Source of the DNA: JAENVU01 sp046598395
GTDB taxonomy: Bacteria; Actinomycetota; Acidimicrobiia; IMCC26256; JAENVU01
Length of the DNA stretch: 64,000 bases
Assembly: GCA_046598395.1 (NCBI GenBank)
Contig: JBKJIQ010000040.1
Coordinates: 151,806 to 215,805 of the forward strand
Direction: 5' to 3'
Part shown: positions 8,615 to 15,742 of the stretch, one piece after another
How the letters are laid out: every line of letters starts with the position of its first letter
How positions within the stretch are numbered: the stretch's first letter is position 1
The notes under the pieces: model-generated
Told to the model about the DNA's origin: nothing
Databases searched by the model: none
Seen by the model: the letters and a program-made list of their open reading frames with translations, nothing else
Translations under genes and position numbers: made by a program

Positions 8615-9124
8615 CAACACCGCATGTATCTGCATGGGATGTCGACGGGTGACTTCGCACCGGCCGTGGCAGAGTTCTTCGGTTCGGCTGCGGGCCTTTC
8701 CGCGTCGATGATCACGCGTCTCACGACCCAGTGGCAGACCGACCAACGCGCGTTCGCGGAGCGGCGACTCGATGACCGCGACTTCGTCTACGTGTGGGTC
8801 GACGGCATCCATTTCAATGTTCGTCTCGAAGAAGACCGTCGGTGTTGCCTGGTGATCGTCGGCGTCCGTGCCGATGGGACCAAGGAGCTGGTCGCGATCA
8901 CCGACGGATACCGCGAATCGACCGACTCGTGGGCGGATCTGCTCCGCGATCTGAAACGACGGGGGATGCGCCCACCCGCGGTCGGTGACGGTGCGCTCGG
9001 GTTCTGGGCCGCCTTGCGCGAAGTGTTCCCGAGACGACCCGCCAACGGTGATGGGTCCACAAAGCCGCGAACGCGTTGAACGCGCTCCCGAAGTGGGCCC
9101 AACCCACCGCCCGCAAGATGCTCG
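8615..9124 (+). pseudogene. IS256-family transposase remnant
   Basis: An internal piece of a mutator/IS256-type DDE transposase. YLHGMSTGDF, then FVYVWVDGIHF (first catalytic Asp) and VGDGALGFW (second Asp) are readable. The frame is lost near 9027, where one base is missing in the stretch expected to read VFPET. After the shift the frame continues WVHKAANALNALPKWAQPTARKML, with an in-frame TGA where Cys is usual. Both termini and the catalytic Glu region are absent. The piece begins right after the tRNA CCA and ends against the Fic-fusion gene. It is inactive. Confidence 0.85.
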
Positions 9125-9127
9125 CCG

Positions 9128-10555
9128 TTGGTGCGGCTCGCCCGGGGCATCTACGCCACTGAGGTAGGCGCCGACCCTAGCGACGTGGTCCGCCGTTCGT
9201 GGCGGGAAATCGTCGGTCGGCGGTTCCCCGATGCCGTGGTGACCGACCGCTCGGCCATCTGGGCCCAACCCCACGACGGCTACCTGTTCGTCACCTCGTC
9301 GCGGGAGGCCACCCTCGCGCTGGCGGGCCTCACCGTCGTGTCGCGCAAAGGCCCCGGCGCCCTCGAGGGTGACATCTCCCTTGGGGCCGGCGTCCACCTC
9401 GCCTCGCGACCCCGAGCACTGCTCGACAACACCCGGCCAACGCGCAAGCGCAGCGATCGGCCACCGGCCACGCTGTCGGCCGCCGAGCTGGCGGACTGGA
9501 TCGACCATCTCTGCGCCCTTGACGGCGCATCTCAAGTCAGCGCATATCGCGACACGGCCGAGGCTCTCGCCGGCACACTCGGCGCGTCGCCCGCCCGGGT
9601 CGAGACACTCAACGAGCTTGTGGGCGCCGCGCTTGGGACGCGCGAGGCGACCTCCGGGTCCGTCGCCATGAAGGCACGCGCAGCCGGCGTTCCGTTCGAC
9701 CAGGGACGAACCCTCCGCTTCGAATTGCTCGCCAATCACCTACGCGGAGTGGTGACAACGCACCCGGCTCTCCCGGCCGACGTCGGCCGGCGCGCGACGC
9801 TGCCATTCTGGGAGGCCTACTTTTCGAACTTCATCGAAGGCACGGAGTTCACCCCCGACGAAGCGGAACGCATCGTCTTCGACGACGATATACCCGCTGC
9901 GCGCCCTGAGGATGCCCACGACGTTCTCGCCACTTTCCAGCTCGTCTCCGATGAGGTCGAGCTCCGTCGCCGAACGGCGTCGGGTGACGAATTCCTCGAT
10001 CTCCTCCGGGCCTGGCACCGCATCATCCTCGGCGGGAGGCCCGACAAGCGACCCGGTGAGTTCAAGCGATACCCGAACCAAGCAGGCAACACGATGTTCG
10101 TTGCTCCCGACCTGGTCGAGGGCACCCTTCGGCGCGGGTACGAGATCCTCGAATCGCTCGCCACGCCGACGCAGCGGGGCACGTTCGCTGCATTCCTTGT
10201 CGCCGAAGTCCATCCTTTCGACGACGGCAACGGTCGATTGGCGCGAGCCGTGATGAACGCGGAGTACGTCGCCGGCGACGAGCAGCGGGCGGTGATCCCG
10301 ACCATCTCACGGAACCACTACCTCCGTGCACTCCGGCGACTGAGCCGCCAGGACCATCCCGACCTCTTCGTCACCTACCTCGATCGCGTCCGTCGCTGGA
10401 CGGCACGTATCAACTGGTCGACGCTGGCTGTCGCCCGCGAGAGCCTCGACCGAACCAACGCGTTCGCGGACGCCAACGACGCCGAGGACCGGGGACTCCA
10501 GCTCCTCGACCCCGTCACGACGGGCGCTGCGATCACAACCGGCGAACCGGCCTGA
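9128..10555 (+). CDS. AbiEi-like/Fic domain fusion protein, probably 5'-truncated
   Basis: About 475 aa. Residues 1-200 resemble the body of AbiEi-type antitoxin/regulators (RLARGIY, then FPDAVVTDRSA). Residues 225-400 form a Fic domain with the active-site motif HPFDDGNGR at 362-370, which normally transfers AMP to a target protein. The sequence S-NFI-E-G at 233-238 matches the class II inhibitory motif (S/T)xxxE(G/N), so the toxin may be self-inhibited. The open frame begins at TTG 9128 directly after the transposase remnant, and the winged-helix segment expected before RLARGIY is missing. An IS-linked deletion probably removed the true start, so expression is uncertain. A C-terminal extension of about 75 aa has no domain I recognise. 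Confidence 0.7.
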   Translation: MVRLARGIYATEVGADPSDVVRRSWREIVGRRFPDAVVTDRSAIWAQPHDGYLFVTSSREATLALAGLTVVSRKGPGALEGDISLGAGVHLASRPRALLDNTRPTRKRSDRPPATLSAAELADWIDHLCALDGASQVSAYRDTAEALAGTLGASPARVETLNELVGAALGTREATSGSVAMKARAAGVPFDQGRTLRFELLANHLRGVVTTHPALPADVGRRATLPFWEAYFSNFIEGTEFTPDEAERIVFDDDIPAARPEDAHDVLATFQLVSDEVELRRRTASGDEFLDLLRAWHRIILGGRPDKRPGEFKRYPNQAGNTMFVAPDLVEGTLRRGYEILESLATPTQRGTFAAFLVAEVHPFDDGNGRLARAVMNAEYVAGDEQRAVIPTISRNHYLRALRRLSRQDHPDLFVTYLDRVRRWTARINWSTLAVARESLDRTNAFADANDAEDRGLQLLDPVTTGAAITTGEPA

Positions 10556-10700
10556 CACCACGTCTGGGCACCCCGCTCCGCAAACCATCCCGCGGATATC
10601 CCGCGGACACCGACATTCGCGAGTGTTCGCCCCTATTCGGAGATGGGCTCTGACCTGGGGAAACTGTTCGTCAGCGTCCGCCGAAAACCGTTCGTACGCA

Positions 10701-10744
10701 TTCCCAAGCTGAGAACGCTAGTTCGATTCTCGTCACCCGCTCCA
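10701..10744 (+). repeat. Attachment-site core, copy 2 (end of island 1)
   Basis: Matches tRNA-Gly 8570-8613 at 43 of 44 positions (T instead of G at the ninth base after CTGAGAA). It lacks the 5' half of the tRNA, so it is not a functional gene. It marks the boundary between the two tandem islands. Confidence 0.8.
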
Positions 10745-10793
10745 CGAGAGGCGCGAATCGACCATTGCGATCGTTGAAGGTGTTTGACCGGTC

Positions 10794-10859
10794 TGTCCGG
10801 TGTCCAGTAGCTACTGGACACTGGACACCGGCCCCAGTAGAGTGTCCGGTGTCCGGTAG
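10794..10859 (+). promoter_or_regulatory. Repeat-rich operator upstream of the AbiEi-like gene
   Basis: A 22-base perfect palindrome (10800-10821, half-site GTGTCCAGTAG) is nested in a wider inverted repeat: CCGGTGTCCAGT at 10797-10808 against ACTGGACACCGG at 10820-10831. The 17 bases at 10794-10810 recur at 10843-10859 with one mismatch. TGTCC half-sites thus occur many times within 66 bases, ending 36 bases before the start at 10895. AbiEi antitoxins are known to repress their own operon by binding inverted repeats; that this is such an operator is inference. Confidence 0.65.
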
Positions 10860-10894
10860 CCATAGGACTTGTGGACACCCTCGGAGGTGGGCCG

Positions 10895-11983
10895 ATGCCA
10901 AAGCTCCGTACGAAGCCTGAACAGCGGGTCGACTCGGCCATCGAGGAACTCGAGGCCCTTGCCTCTGCCAACCGGGGTGTCACGGTGGTCCGGTCCGGAC
11001 CGGAACAGGTGAAGATCACCGTCGGCCGTCAAGGCTGGCCAGCCAAGGTGGTCGCTCGAGACGCGGTGTCACTTCGAGAGGCGCAGATGCTCGTCGAGAC
11101 GGAAGCGCGCGGATCGAGGATCATCGTCGCCAATCAGCTGTCCGCCGAGGCGAAGGACTTCCTGGTTCTCCGGAACGACGACCTCACGAACTATTGGTGG
11201 AGCTGGCTCGATCGTCGAGGCGAACTAGCGCTCAACCACCCGAAGGCCTCCGGGATCATCCACTTCGAGAACTCGGCGATGAGCCACCGGCCGTCGCTTC
11301 CTGGCGGGTGGCGGCTCGCGGCTCCCCGATCCGACGGACCAATCCGCGGCCGTGCCGGCATCAGCTATGCAGCCGCCCTGCTCCTCCATCCCGCCACTCC
11401 ACCATCGATCCGCGCCATCGCCCGCGATGCCCAGATGTCACATGGCGCCGTGGGCGAAGCATCGAAGCTGCTCCGCGAATCCGGACTCGTCTTGCCGTCC
11501 GGCGAACCGCAGATCCCCGAGCTGTTCTGGGCCCTCGCCGCAGTGTGGAGCCCAATACGCATCACCCCCGTCGCGACTCTCCCGACCCCAGAGAACGCCA
11601 ACCACCTCCGAGCCGAACTCGATCACCTCGACAATCCGGGCTGGTGCCTCGGCGGCGACGAATCGGCCGCTGCATGGGGAGCACCCGTGTTCAGCGCCGC
11701 GTCGCGCCCGTGGATCTGGGTTCCTCAAGAGGGCGATGCTCGACGGACCGAGCGCGCACTCAAGCCCTCAACTTGGGACGACTGCGCCGCCGTCGTTGCC
11801 GTGCCACCCACCGCCTTGGTCTGCAGCACTCGACTTTTCGCACCGACGCCCGTGCCGCTGCCGTTCCTGCCCAGCGCCCATCCGCTGTTCCTGGCTCTCG
11901 AACTCGCCCAGGATCCTGCCCGTGGGCACGAGATCCTCGATCCATGGCACCCCGCACAGCATGAGATCCAACGTGTCTGGTGA
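10895..11983 (+). CDS. AbiEi-like antitoxin/transcriptional regulator
   Basis: 362 aa; the ATG at 10895 has GGAGG seven bases upstream. The N-terminal part looks like the REase-fold-like module common in AbiEi-type regulators, with a GSRIIVANQLS strand followed by WSWLDRRGELAL. A central helix-turn-helix is readable: IRAIARDAQMSHGAVGEASKLL near residues 175-198. The C-terminal 150 residues have no clear family match. The gene overlaps the nucleotidyltransferase gene by 23 bases and sits behind a repeat-rich operator. Together these suggest the antitoxin of a type IV (AbiE-like) toxin-antitoxin pair; neutralising activity is inferred. Confidence 0.65.
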   Translation: MPKLRTKPEQRVDSAIEELEALASANRGVTVVRSGPEQVKITVGRQGWPAKVVARDAVSLREAQMLVETEARGSRIIVANQLSAEAKDFLVLRNDDLTNYWWSWLDRRGELALNHPKASGIIHFENSAMSHRPSLPGGWRLAAPRSDGPIRGRAGISYAAALLLHPATPPSIRAIARDAQMSHGAVGEASKLLRESGLVLPSGEPQIPELFWALAAVWSPIRITPVATLPTPENANHLRAELDHLDNPGWCLGGDESAAAWGAPVFSAASRPWIWVPQEGDARRTERALKPSTWDDCAAVVAVPPTALVCSTRLFAPTPVPLPFLPSAHPLFLALELAQDPARGHEILDPWHPAQHEIQRVW

Positions 11984-12725
11984 CCCGCCGCTCACCATCG
12001 TCCCCGCGACCAGTCAGCGGTTGCTCGATGCCGCGAGGCACGTTCTCGCCACACCCGGGTTGCCGCCGGTCGTGCTCATCGGCGGCTTGGCAGTGACCAT
12101 GCGCGTCGGCGCGGCTGGCATTGCCCACCGAGCCACCCTCGACATCGACCTGGTGACCGTCTACGCCGAGCCCGAGCCGGAAGCCCTGGAAATCCTGGCC
12201 GCCGCGCATCACTCCGAACAGCACCCGCTGCTCGTCGACAACGTCAAGGTCGACCTCATCCCGACGAGCCCCATCGTCGACGGCGACCTCGACGGATTCT
12301 CAGACAAGGACATCCTCTTCCTGGCCGGCCACCGCTGGGCATTCGAGGGGGCCGAACCAGTCCGACTCAGCACCGCCGGGTCGCCCCCTCTCGAGATCGA
12401 TGTTGCGACACCTGCGGGACTCGTCGCGGCGAAGAGCCACGCGGTCGGCTACCCAAACTCTGTGCGGCGCGCAACGAAACACGGCTCGGACCTGCTCGAC
12501 CTGTTCCGCCTGATCGACCTCTACAACAACGACGGCTCCCTCACCCAAGAGTTGCGCTCAGGTCCAACCGAACTCGCCCGGATCATCGCGGACATCGCCG
12601 GGCGCGAGATCCTCATCAACCCCGCGGCCGCGGTGAGCACGATGTCCTCCGCATCACCGACTCCGATTGAGGCTGATCGCGTGACGGACGCGCTCGAAGT
12701 GTTCATCGGAGAACTTCGCGCCTAG
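11961..12725 (+). CDS. AbiEii-like nucleotidyltransferase (putative toxin)
   Basis: 254 aa from ATG 11961, which lies inside the end of the upstream gene (GTG 11973 is an alternative). The polymerase-beta-like nucleotidyltransferase core is visible: VVLIGGLAV near residues 38-46, then ATLDIDLV near 58-65 with the paired Asp. A C-terminal KHGSDLLDLFRLIDL resembles the KxxDxxDL segment of AbiEii proteins. AbiEii toxins use GTP or NTPs and block growth, partly by modifying tRNA in the studied MenT relatives. The target here is unknown. Translational coupling to the regulator fits a toxin-antitoxin operon. Confidence 0.7.
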   Translation: MRSNVSGDPPLTIVPATSQRLLDAARHVLATPGLPPVVLIGGLAVTMRVGAAGIAHRATLDIDLVTVYAEPEPEALEILAAAHHSEQHPLLVDNVKVDLIPTSPIVDGDLDGFSDKDILFLAGHRWAFEGAEPVRLSTAGSPPLEIDVATPAGLVAAKSHAVGYPNSVRRATKHGSDLLDLFRLIDLYNNDGSLTQELRSGPTELARIIADIAGREILINPAAAVSTMSSASPTPIEADRVTDALEVFIGELRA

Positions 12726-12787
12726 CCCCAGGCCGACGCGCGGACGGGTGAACGATGACGGGTTGACGAACAGAACGAATCCATCCC

Positions 12788-12799
12788 GCGGATATCCGC
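12788..12799. promoter_or_regulatory. 12-bp perfect palindrome before the 56-aa ORF
   Basis: GCGGATATCCGC lies 5 bases before ATG 12805, where a ribosome-binding site would be expected. The 17 bases 12781-12797 are repeated exactly at 10585-10601, at the end of island 1. The position suggests a repressor-binding site. Confidence 0.35.
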
Positions 12800-12804
12800 T
12801 TCGC

Positions 12805-12975
12805 ATGGCAAAGACCTGGACTTCCACAAGCGGTGGCGTCGTTGCGGAAACCGACATTCGCAGTGTCGTCGATGACGCCATGCTCCGCGAACTCTTGAGC
12901 GACTTGGAACCTCCAACCAGCGATGATGCTCCGTTCAAGTTCGTCAAACACAACCCAATCCCGTTGGGCGAATAA
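12805..12975 (+). CDS. Small hypothetical protein (56 aa) preceding a nucleotidyltransferase remnant
   Basis: Begins MAKTWTSTSGG and ends NPIPLGE. No family is recognised. The stop codon is directly followed by a frame that resembles a nucleotidyltransferase, so it may once have been the small partner of a two-gene module. No clear Shine-Dalgarno sequence is present; a palindrome sits in its place. A short trace of the same sequence (ACCGACATTCGC) recurs in island 1 at 10609-10620. Confidence 0.45.
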   Translation: MAKTWTSTSGGVVAETDIRSVVDDAMLRELLSDLEPPTSDDAPFKFVKHNPIPLGE

Positions 12976-12977
12976 CC

Positions 12978-13301
12978 GAGATCTCATTCGAGGCGTGGCT
13001 CGCGCTGTTTGCTGAGCACGAGGTCAAATTCATCGTCGTCGGGGGCTTCGCTGGCGTGCTCCACGGAGCAGGTCGCCCGACCTCGATCTTGACGTGGTGC
13101 CAGCATGGACGCATTCATGAAGGCCTCCCGGTGACGTTCGAAGCACTCCGCGCGCGCGCGCACACAATCGTCGCGTTCGACCACGCCATCACCGTCGCGT
13201 CGCTCGACGACATCATCACGTCGAAGGAATACGCGAATCGCCGCAAAGACGCCGAGGCGCTACCCGAACTGCGACGACTGCGCGACACGGAGCAGCAATG
13301 A
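12978..13301 (+). pseudogene. Broken nucleotidyltransferase (AbiEii/DUF6036-like)
   Basis: The first frame reads AWLALFAEHEVKFIVVGGFAGVLHGAGRPTS, the N-terminal GG motif of a polymerase-beta-like nucleotidyltransferase. The expected DLDLDVVPAW then appears in a different frame (from about 13078). The C-terminal part, with TVASLDDIITSKEYANRRKDAEALPELRRLRD, returns in the first frame, but the middle of the domain is missing. No start codon is found near the N-terminus. It is a deleted, frameshifted remnant. Confidence 0.7.
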
Positions 13302-13554
13302 AAGCGATCGCATGGCCCATCCATGGCGCGGCCGCCACCGTTCGCTTGGGTTCAATGCCGTCCACGAAACACTCTCATCGCCCCTGACAGTTCGCCAACG
13401 GTTGCCGCCGACCAGTTCGCGACTGTTCCCTAGCGGGTGGCGGCTCGCCGCGCATCCGGGAAAGTCGCCGTTCGGGAAAGTTCGTCGACGCGCGGCCGGC
13501 GTTGAGACCCTCCGAAGGGTTCGTGCGAGTGCGGGGCTCTCGCCCCAGGATGGG
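13302..13554. other. Non-coding tail of island 2
   Basis: No convincing gene. A frame at 13312-13566 reads out without a family match. A short stretch near 13432 (GWRLAA in translation) resembles GGWRLAAP in the AbiEi-like protein, and may be a trace of a related gene or chance. Confidence 0.4.
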
Positions 13555-13598
13555 TTCCCAAGTTGAGAACGCGAGTTCGATTCTCGTCACCCGCTCCA
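13555..13598 (+). repeat. Attachment-site core, copy 3 (end of island 2)
   Basis: Matches tRNA-Gly 8570-8613 at 43 of 44 positions (T replaces C in the anticodon-stem part). It closes the second tandem island; core chromosome genes resume 34 bases later. Confidence 0.8.
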
Positions 13599-13631
13599 CA
13601 GGAACTGCGTCCCTCCGCGGCGGCAGTGCTC

Positions 13632-14327
13632 TTACGACCCGACGCGAGCCACCATCTCCGCGGTGAGTGGATTCTTGCCACTGATCCCTCCGGAGACCGT
13701 GATCGGATGAAACCTCACGAACGCTTCACGCTTGTGGAACGGCTTCGTATTTCCGCCGCGGATCGCGCTCGGGTGCGGATTCTCGCTCTTGCCGTATGCG
13801 TAAGCCCCCGCGGCGTCGGCCGACTCCCAGAACGAACAGGTTGCAATGAACGGCGGGCGGGCCAGGCCGGTTGCCCAGATCAGGCCGTCGGCCCTTGCTA
13901 CCGCGGCCTCCGCCTTTGCACTCGTGCGGAAGAATCGCGGCGCCTGGCTGACCCGAAATCGGCCGAGCGTGAGCACCACAACCGGGCCCTCGTGATCGGT
14001 GGCGCGCGTCTTGGGTACCTCGGCGTCGAGACCCGGCCACGACCCGTGCGCTCGGAGCGGTGCGAGCCTCGCCGAGAAGCCCTCCGCGAGCCCGGCGACG
14101 CGAGGGTCGTGCGCCAGAAACGCGTCGAGTGCTGCTTCGTTGTCCCAGAAGCCGATCACGCCCACGCGGCCAAAGTCCGGCGACTTGCGCAGCGATCCGC
14201 TGAGCGGAGCAGTGACGCCCACCTCAATCTCACGAAGCCCCGGAATCGATCCCGGCTTCGGCGGTCGGGCCAGCCGTACGAGGGTGCTGCGGACTCCCAC
14301 ATTCGCGATGTTCACCGAGACAATCAT
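13632..14327 (-). CDS. Spheroidene monooxygenase (CrtA)-like protein
   Basis: 231 aa, soluble. The C-terminal half has the arrangement I associate with CrtA-like proteins: GLIWATGLARPPFIATCSFW, then ESADAAGAYAYG and an FHKREAFVRFHP block. The N-terminal half has a dimeric alpha/beta-barrel look (FWDNEAALDAFL). CrtA oxidises carotenoids in phototrophs, but many non-phototrophic actinomycetes carry relatives of unknown substrate. No other carotenoid genes are nearby, so the function is left open. It lies just outside the end of the tRNA-Gly islands. Confidence 0.6.
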   Translation of the reverse strand: MIVSVNIANVGVRSTLVRLARPPKPGSIPGLREIEVGVTAPLSGSLRKSPDFGRVGVIGFWDNEAALDAFLAHDPRVAGLAEGFSARLAPLRAHGSWPGLDAEVPKTRATDHEGPVVVLTLGRFRVSQAPRFFRTSAKAEAAVARADGLIWATGLARPPFIATCSFWESADAAGAYAYGKSENPHPSAIRGGNTKPFHKREAFVRFHPITVSGGISGKNPLTAEMVARVGS

Positions 14328-14419
14328 CGGACATCCCTTCGACGGCGTGCCCAGTTCTACGCCGTGGCGAAGGACGCGACCACATTCAAGTCACAACGGT
14401 GGCCTGACGACTCGCACTG

Positions 14420-14701
14420 CTAGGCCACGAGCGAGGCAATCCCCGCGATCGACATGACGAAGCCGAGCACGGCGAACGCGATCGAGCGGCCGATCGGGGC
14501 CTGCACCAGCTCACCATCGCGGGTCTGCCCGGTGGCCGCGACTCTGCTCGCACCCTTCACCTTGGCGCTGCGAGAATCGCCCACCGTGACCCGCACCGAG
14601 GCATCCCGGCTCCGACGCACCAAGACCAGCAGGTTCGCGACCAGGAGCGCCGCGCCAAACGCGACGATGAGTTCACGCAAGACCTCGTCATAGAACGTCA
14701 C
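14420..14701 (-). CDS. Small two-helix membrane protein, hypothetical
   Basis: 93 aa from a GTG start. There is one membrane segment near residues 11-28 (ELIVAFGAALLVANLLVLV) and another at the C-terminus (IAFAVLGFVMSIAGIASLV). A basic/polar linker of about 40 residues lies between them. No family recognised. It is downstream of the CrtA-like gene's start region on the same strand as its neighbours. Confidence 0.6.
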   Translation of the reverse strand: MTFYDEVLRELIVAFGAALLVANLLVLVRRSRDASVRVTVGDSRSAKVKGASRVAATGQTRDGELVQAPIGRSIAFAVLGFVMSIAGIASLVA

Positions 14702-14727
14702 ATCCGGAGGCTACCGACCAGGGCGGT

Positions 14728-15660
14728 TCAGATTCCCGCCGGGGTTGCCTGCGGGCGGCGACGCCGAATCAAGGTCCAGACCAGCAACCCCACGAGCAGA
14801 AGCACTCCGAGCGGAACCACGGCGCCCAGCACCACAATGGTTCCGCCAATGATCGCGACCGTCACCCCGATCGCGTTGTGCCAAGCGTGCCCGATCACAC
14901 TGTGCTGCGAAGCACCGGGGGGAGCGACTCCCACCGCCCGCATCGTGAGCGCGACGGTGGCAAACGCCGCCTGGTCCTCGAGCAGATTCCGTTGGCCCGT
15001 GAGCTGTTCACTTTGCTCCCGAACCCCCGAAAGTTGCTGCTGGACGGCGATGACGTCGGGGATGTTCTTCGCCTGCCGCATGAGATCTTGCAGGACGGCC
15101 TCCTGAGCCGTGAGGTTGCGCAGGCGCGCGTCGAGGTCGGTGAACTGCGCGGTCACGTCATCGCCGCGTTCGGAGCGGTTGGCGACCCGCCCGAGACCAC
15201 CGAGCTTGGTCAGCGCTTCCTCGAAGCGGTCCGAGGGCAGCCGTAGGGACACCGTCGCCACCCCGCGAGATTCCTCACTGGCCTCCACGAAACCACCGAA
15301 GAACCCCGCGATCCCATTGGCCGTCGCGAACTTCGACTTCAGCATCCCGGCGCGAACCGTCAGCTCGAGGGTCGCGTGCTTGACCACGCGTGCGCCGAGC
15401 TTGGGACCTCCGGGACCGACCGGCGCAGCCGCGTCCAACTTCCCCGCCACGCTCTCACTGGTGGACGCCGGTTTGGCCTGCGCCAAGTCCCGTGCCACCC
15501 CTCCTCCGTCGGACGACTCATTCAAAAGTGCGCGGCTCCGCAGGTTCGACCCCGACTTCGCCGCCTTGGTGCCCTCGATTCCCCGCCCGTTCGAGACGAG
15601 CGCCACCAGCGCGCCGGCGCCGAGCAGCATCACGAGTCCGATTCCAATCCACCGTCGCAT
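14728..15660 (-). CDS. DUF4349 domain membrane protein
   Basis: 310 aa from ATG 15660, which is preceded by AAGGGGG. The N-terminus is a signal anchor (MRRWIGIGLVMLLGAGALVALV). The DUF4349 domain covers about residues 95-260: KHATLELTVRAG, then SLRLPSDRFEEAL, a coiled coil rich in Gln/Leu (LTAQEAVLQDLMRQ), and the AFATVALTMR strand. A C-terminal membrane helix and an RRRRP tail follow. The domain is common in envelope proteins, with no defined biochemistry. It diverges from nucS. Confidence 0.85.
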   Translation of the reverse strand: MRRWIGIGLVMLLGAGALVALVSNGRGIEGTKAAKSGSNLRSRALLNESSDGGGVARDLAQAKPASTSESVAGKLDAAAPVGPGGPKLGARVVKHATLELTVRAGMLKSKFATANGIAGFFGGFVEASEESRGVATVSLRLPSDRFEEALTKLGGLGRVANRSERGDDVTAQFTDLDARLRNLTAQEAVLQDLMRQAKNIPDVIAVQQQLSGVREQSEQLTGQRNLLEDQAAFATVALTMRAVGVAPPGASQHSVIGHAWHNAIGVTVAIIGGTIVVLGAVVPLGVLLLVGLLVWTLIRRRRPQATPAGI

Positions 15661-15742
15661 GGTGTCCCCCTTGGTCAGGACTTCGACGCCGACCACCCCG
15701 CATCGGTTCCCGGCTCACGAACTTCTGCGCGAACATCCCCGG

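Noticed and set aside
10701..10744. Partial tRNA-Gly as a tRNA gene
   Set aside because: The acceptor 5' strand and D arm are missing, and the sequence upstream cannot pair. It is an att-site copy. The same applies to 13555-13598.
11352..11960. Long N-terminal extension of the nucleotidyltransferase frame
   Set aside because: It lies in another frame of the AbiEi-like gene and has shadow composition (Pro/Ser/Arg). The domain begins after ATG 11961.
13312..13566. 84-codon frame in the tail of island 2
   Set aside because: No domain or ribosome-binding site, and it runs into the att copy. Only a six-residue resemblance to the AbiEi-like protein.
15110..15742. Extension of the nucS frame to 15110
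   Set aside because: It runs antisense to the DUF4349 gene and lacks NucS features; GTG 15743 gives the normal family length.
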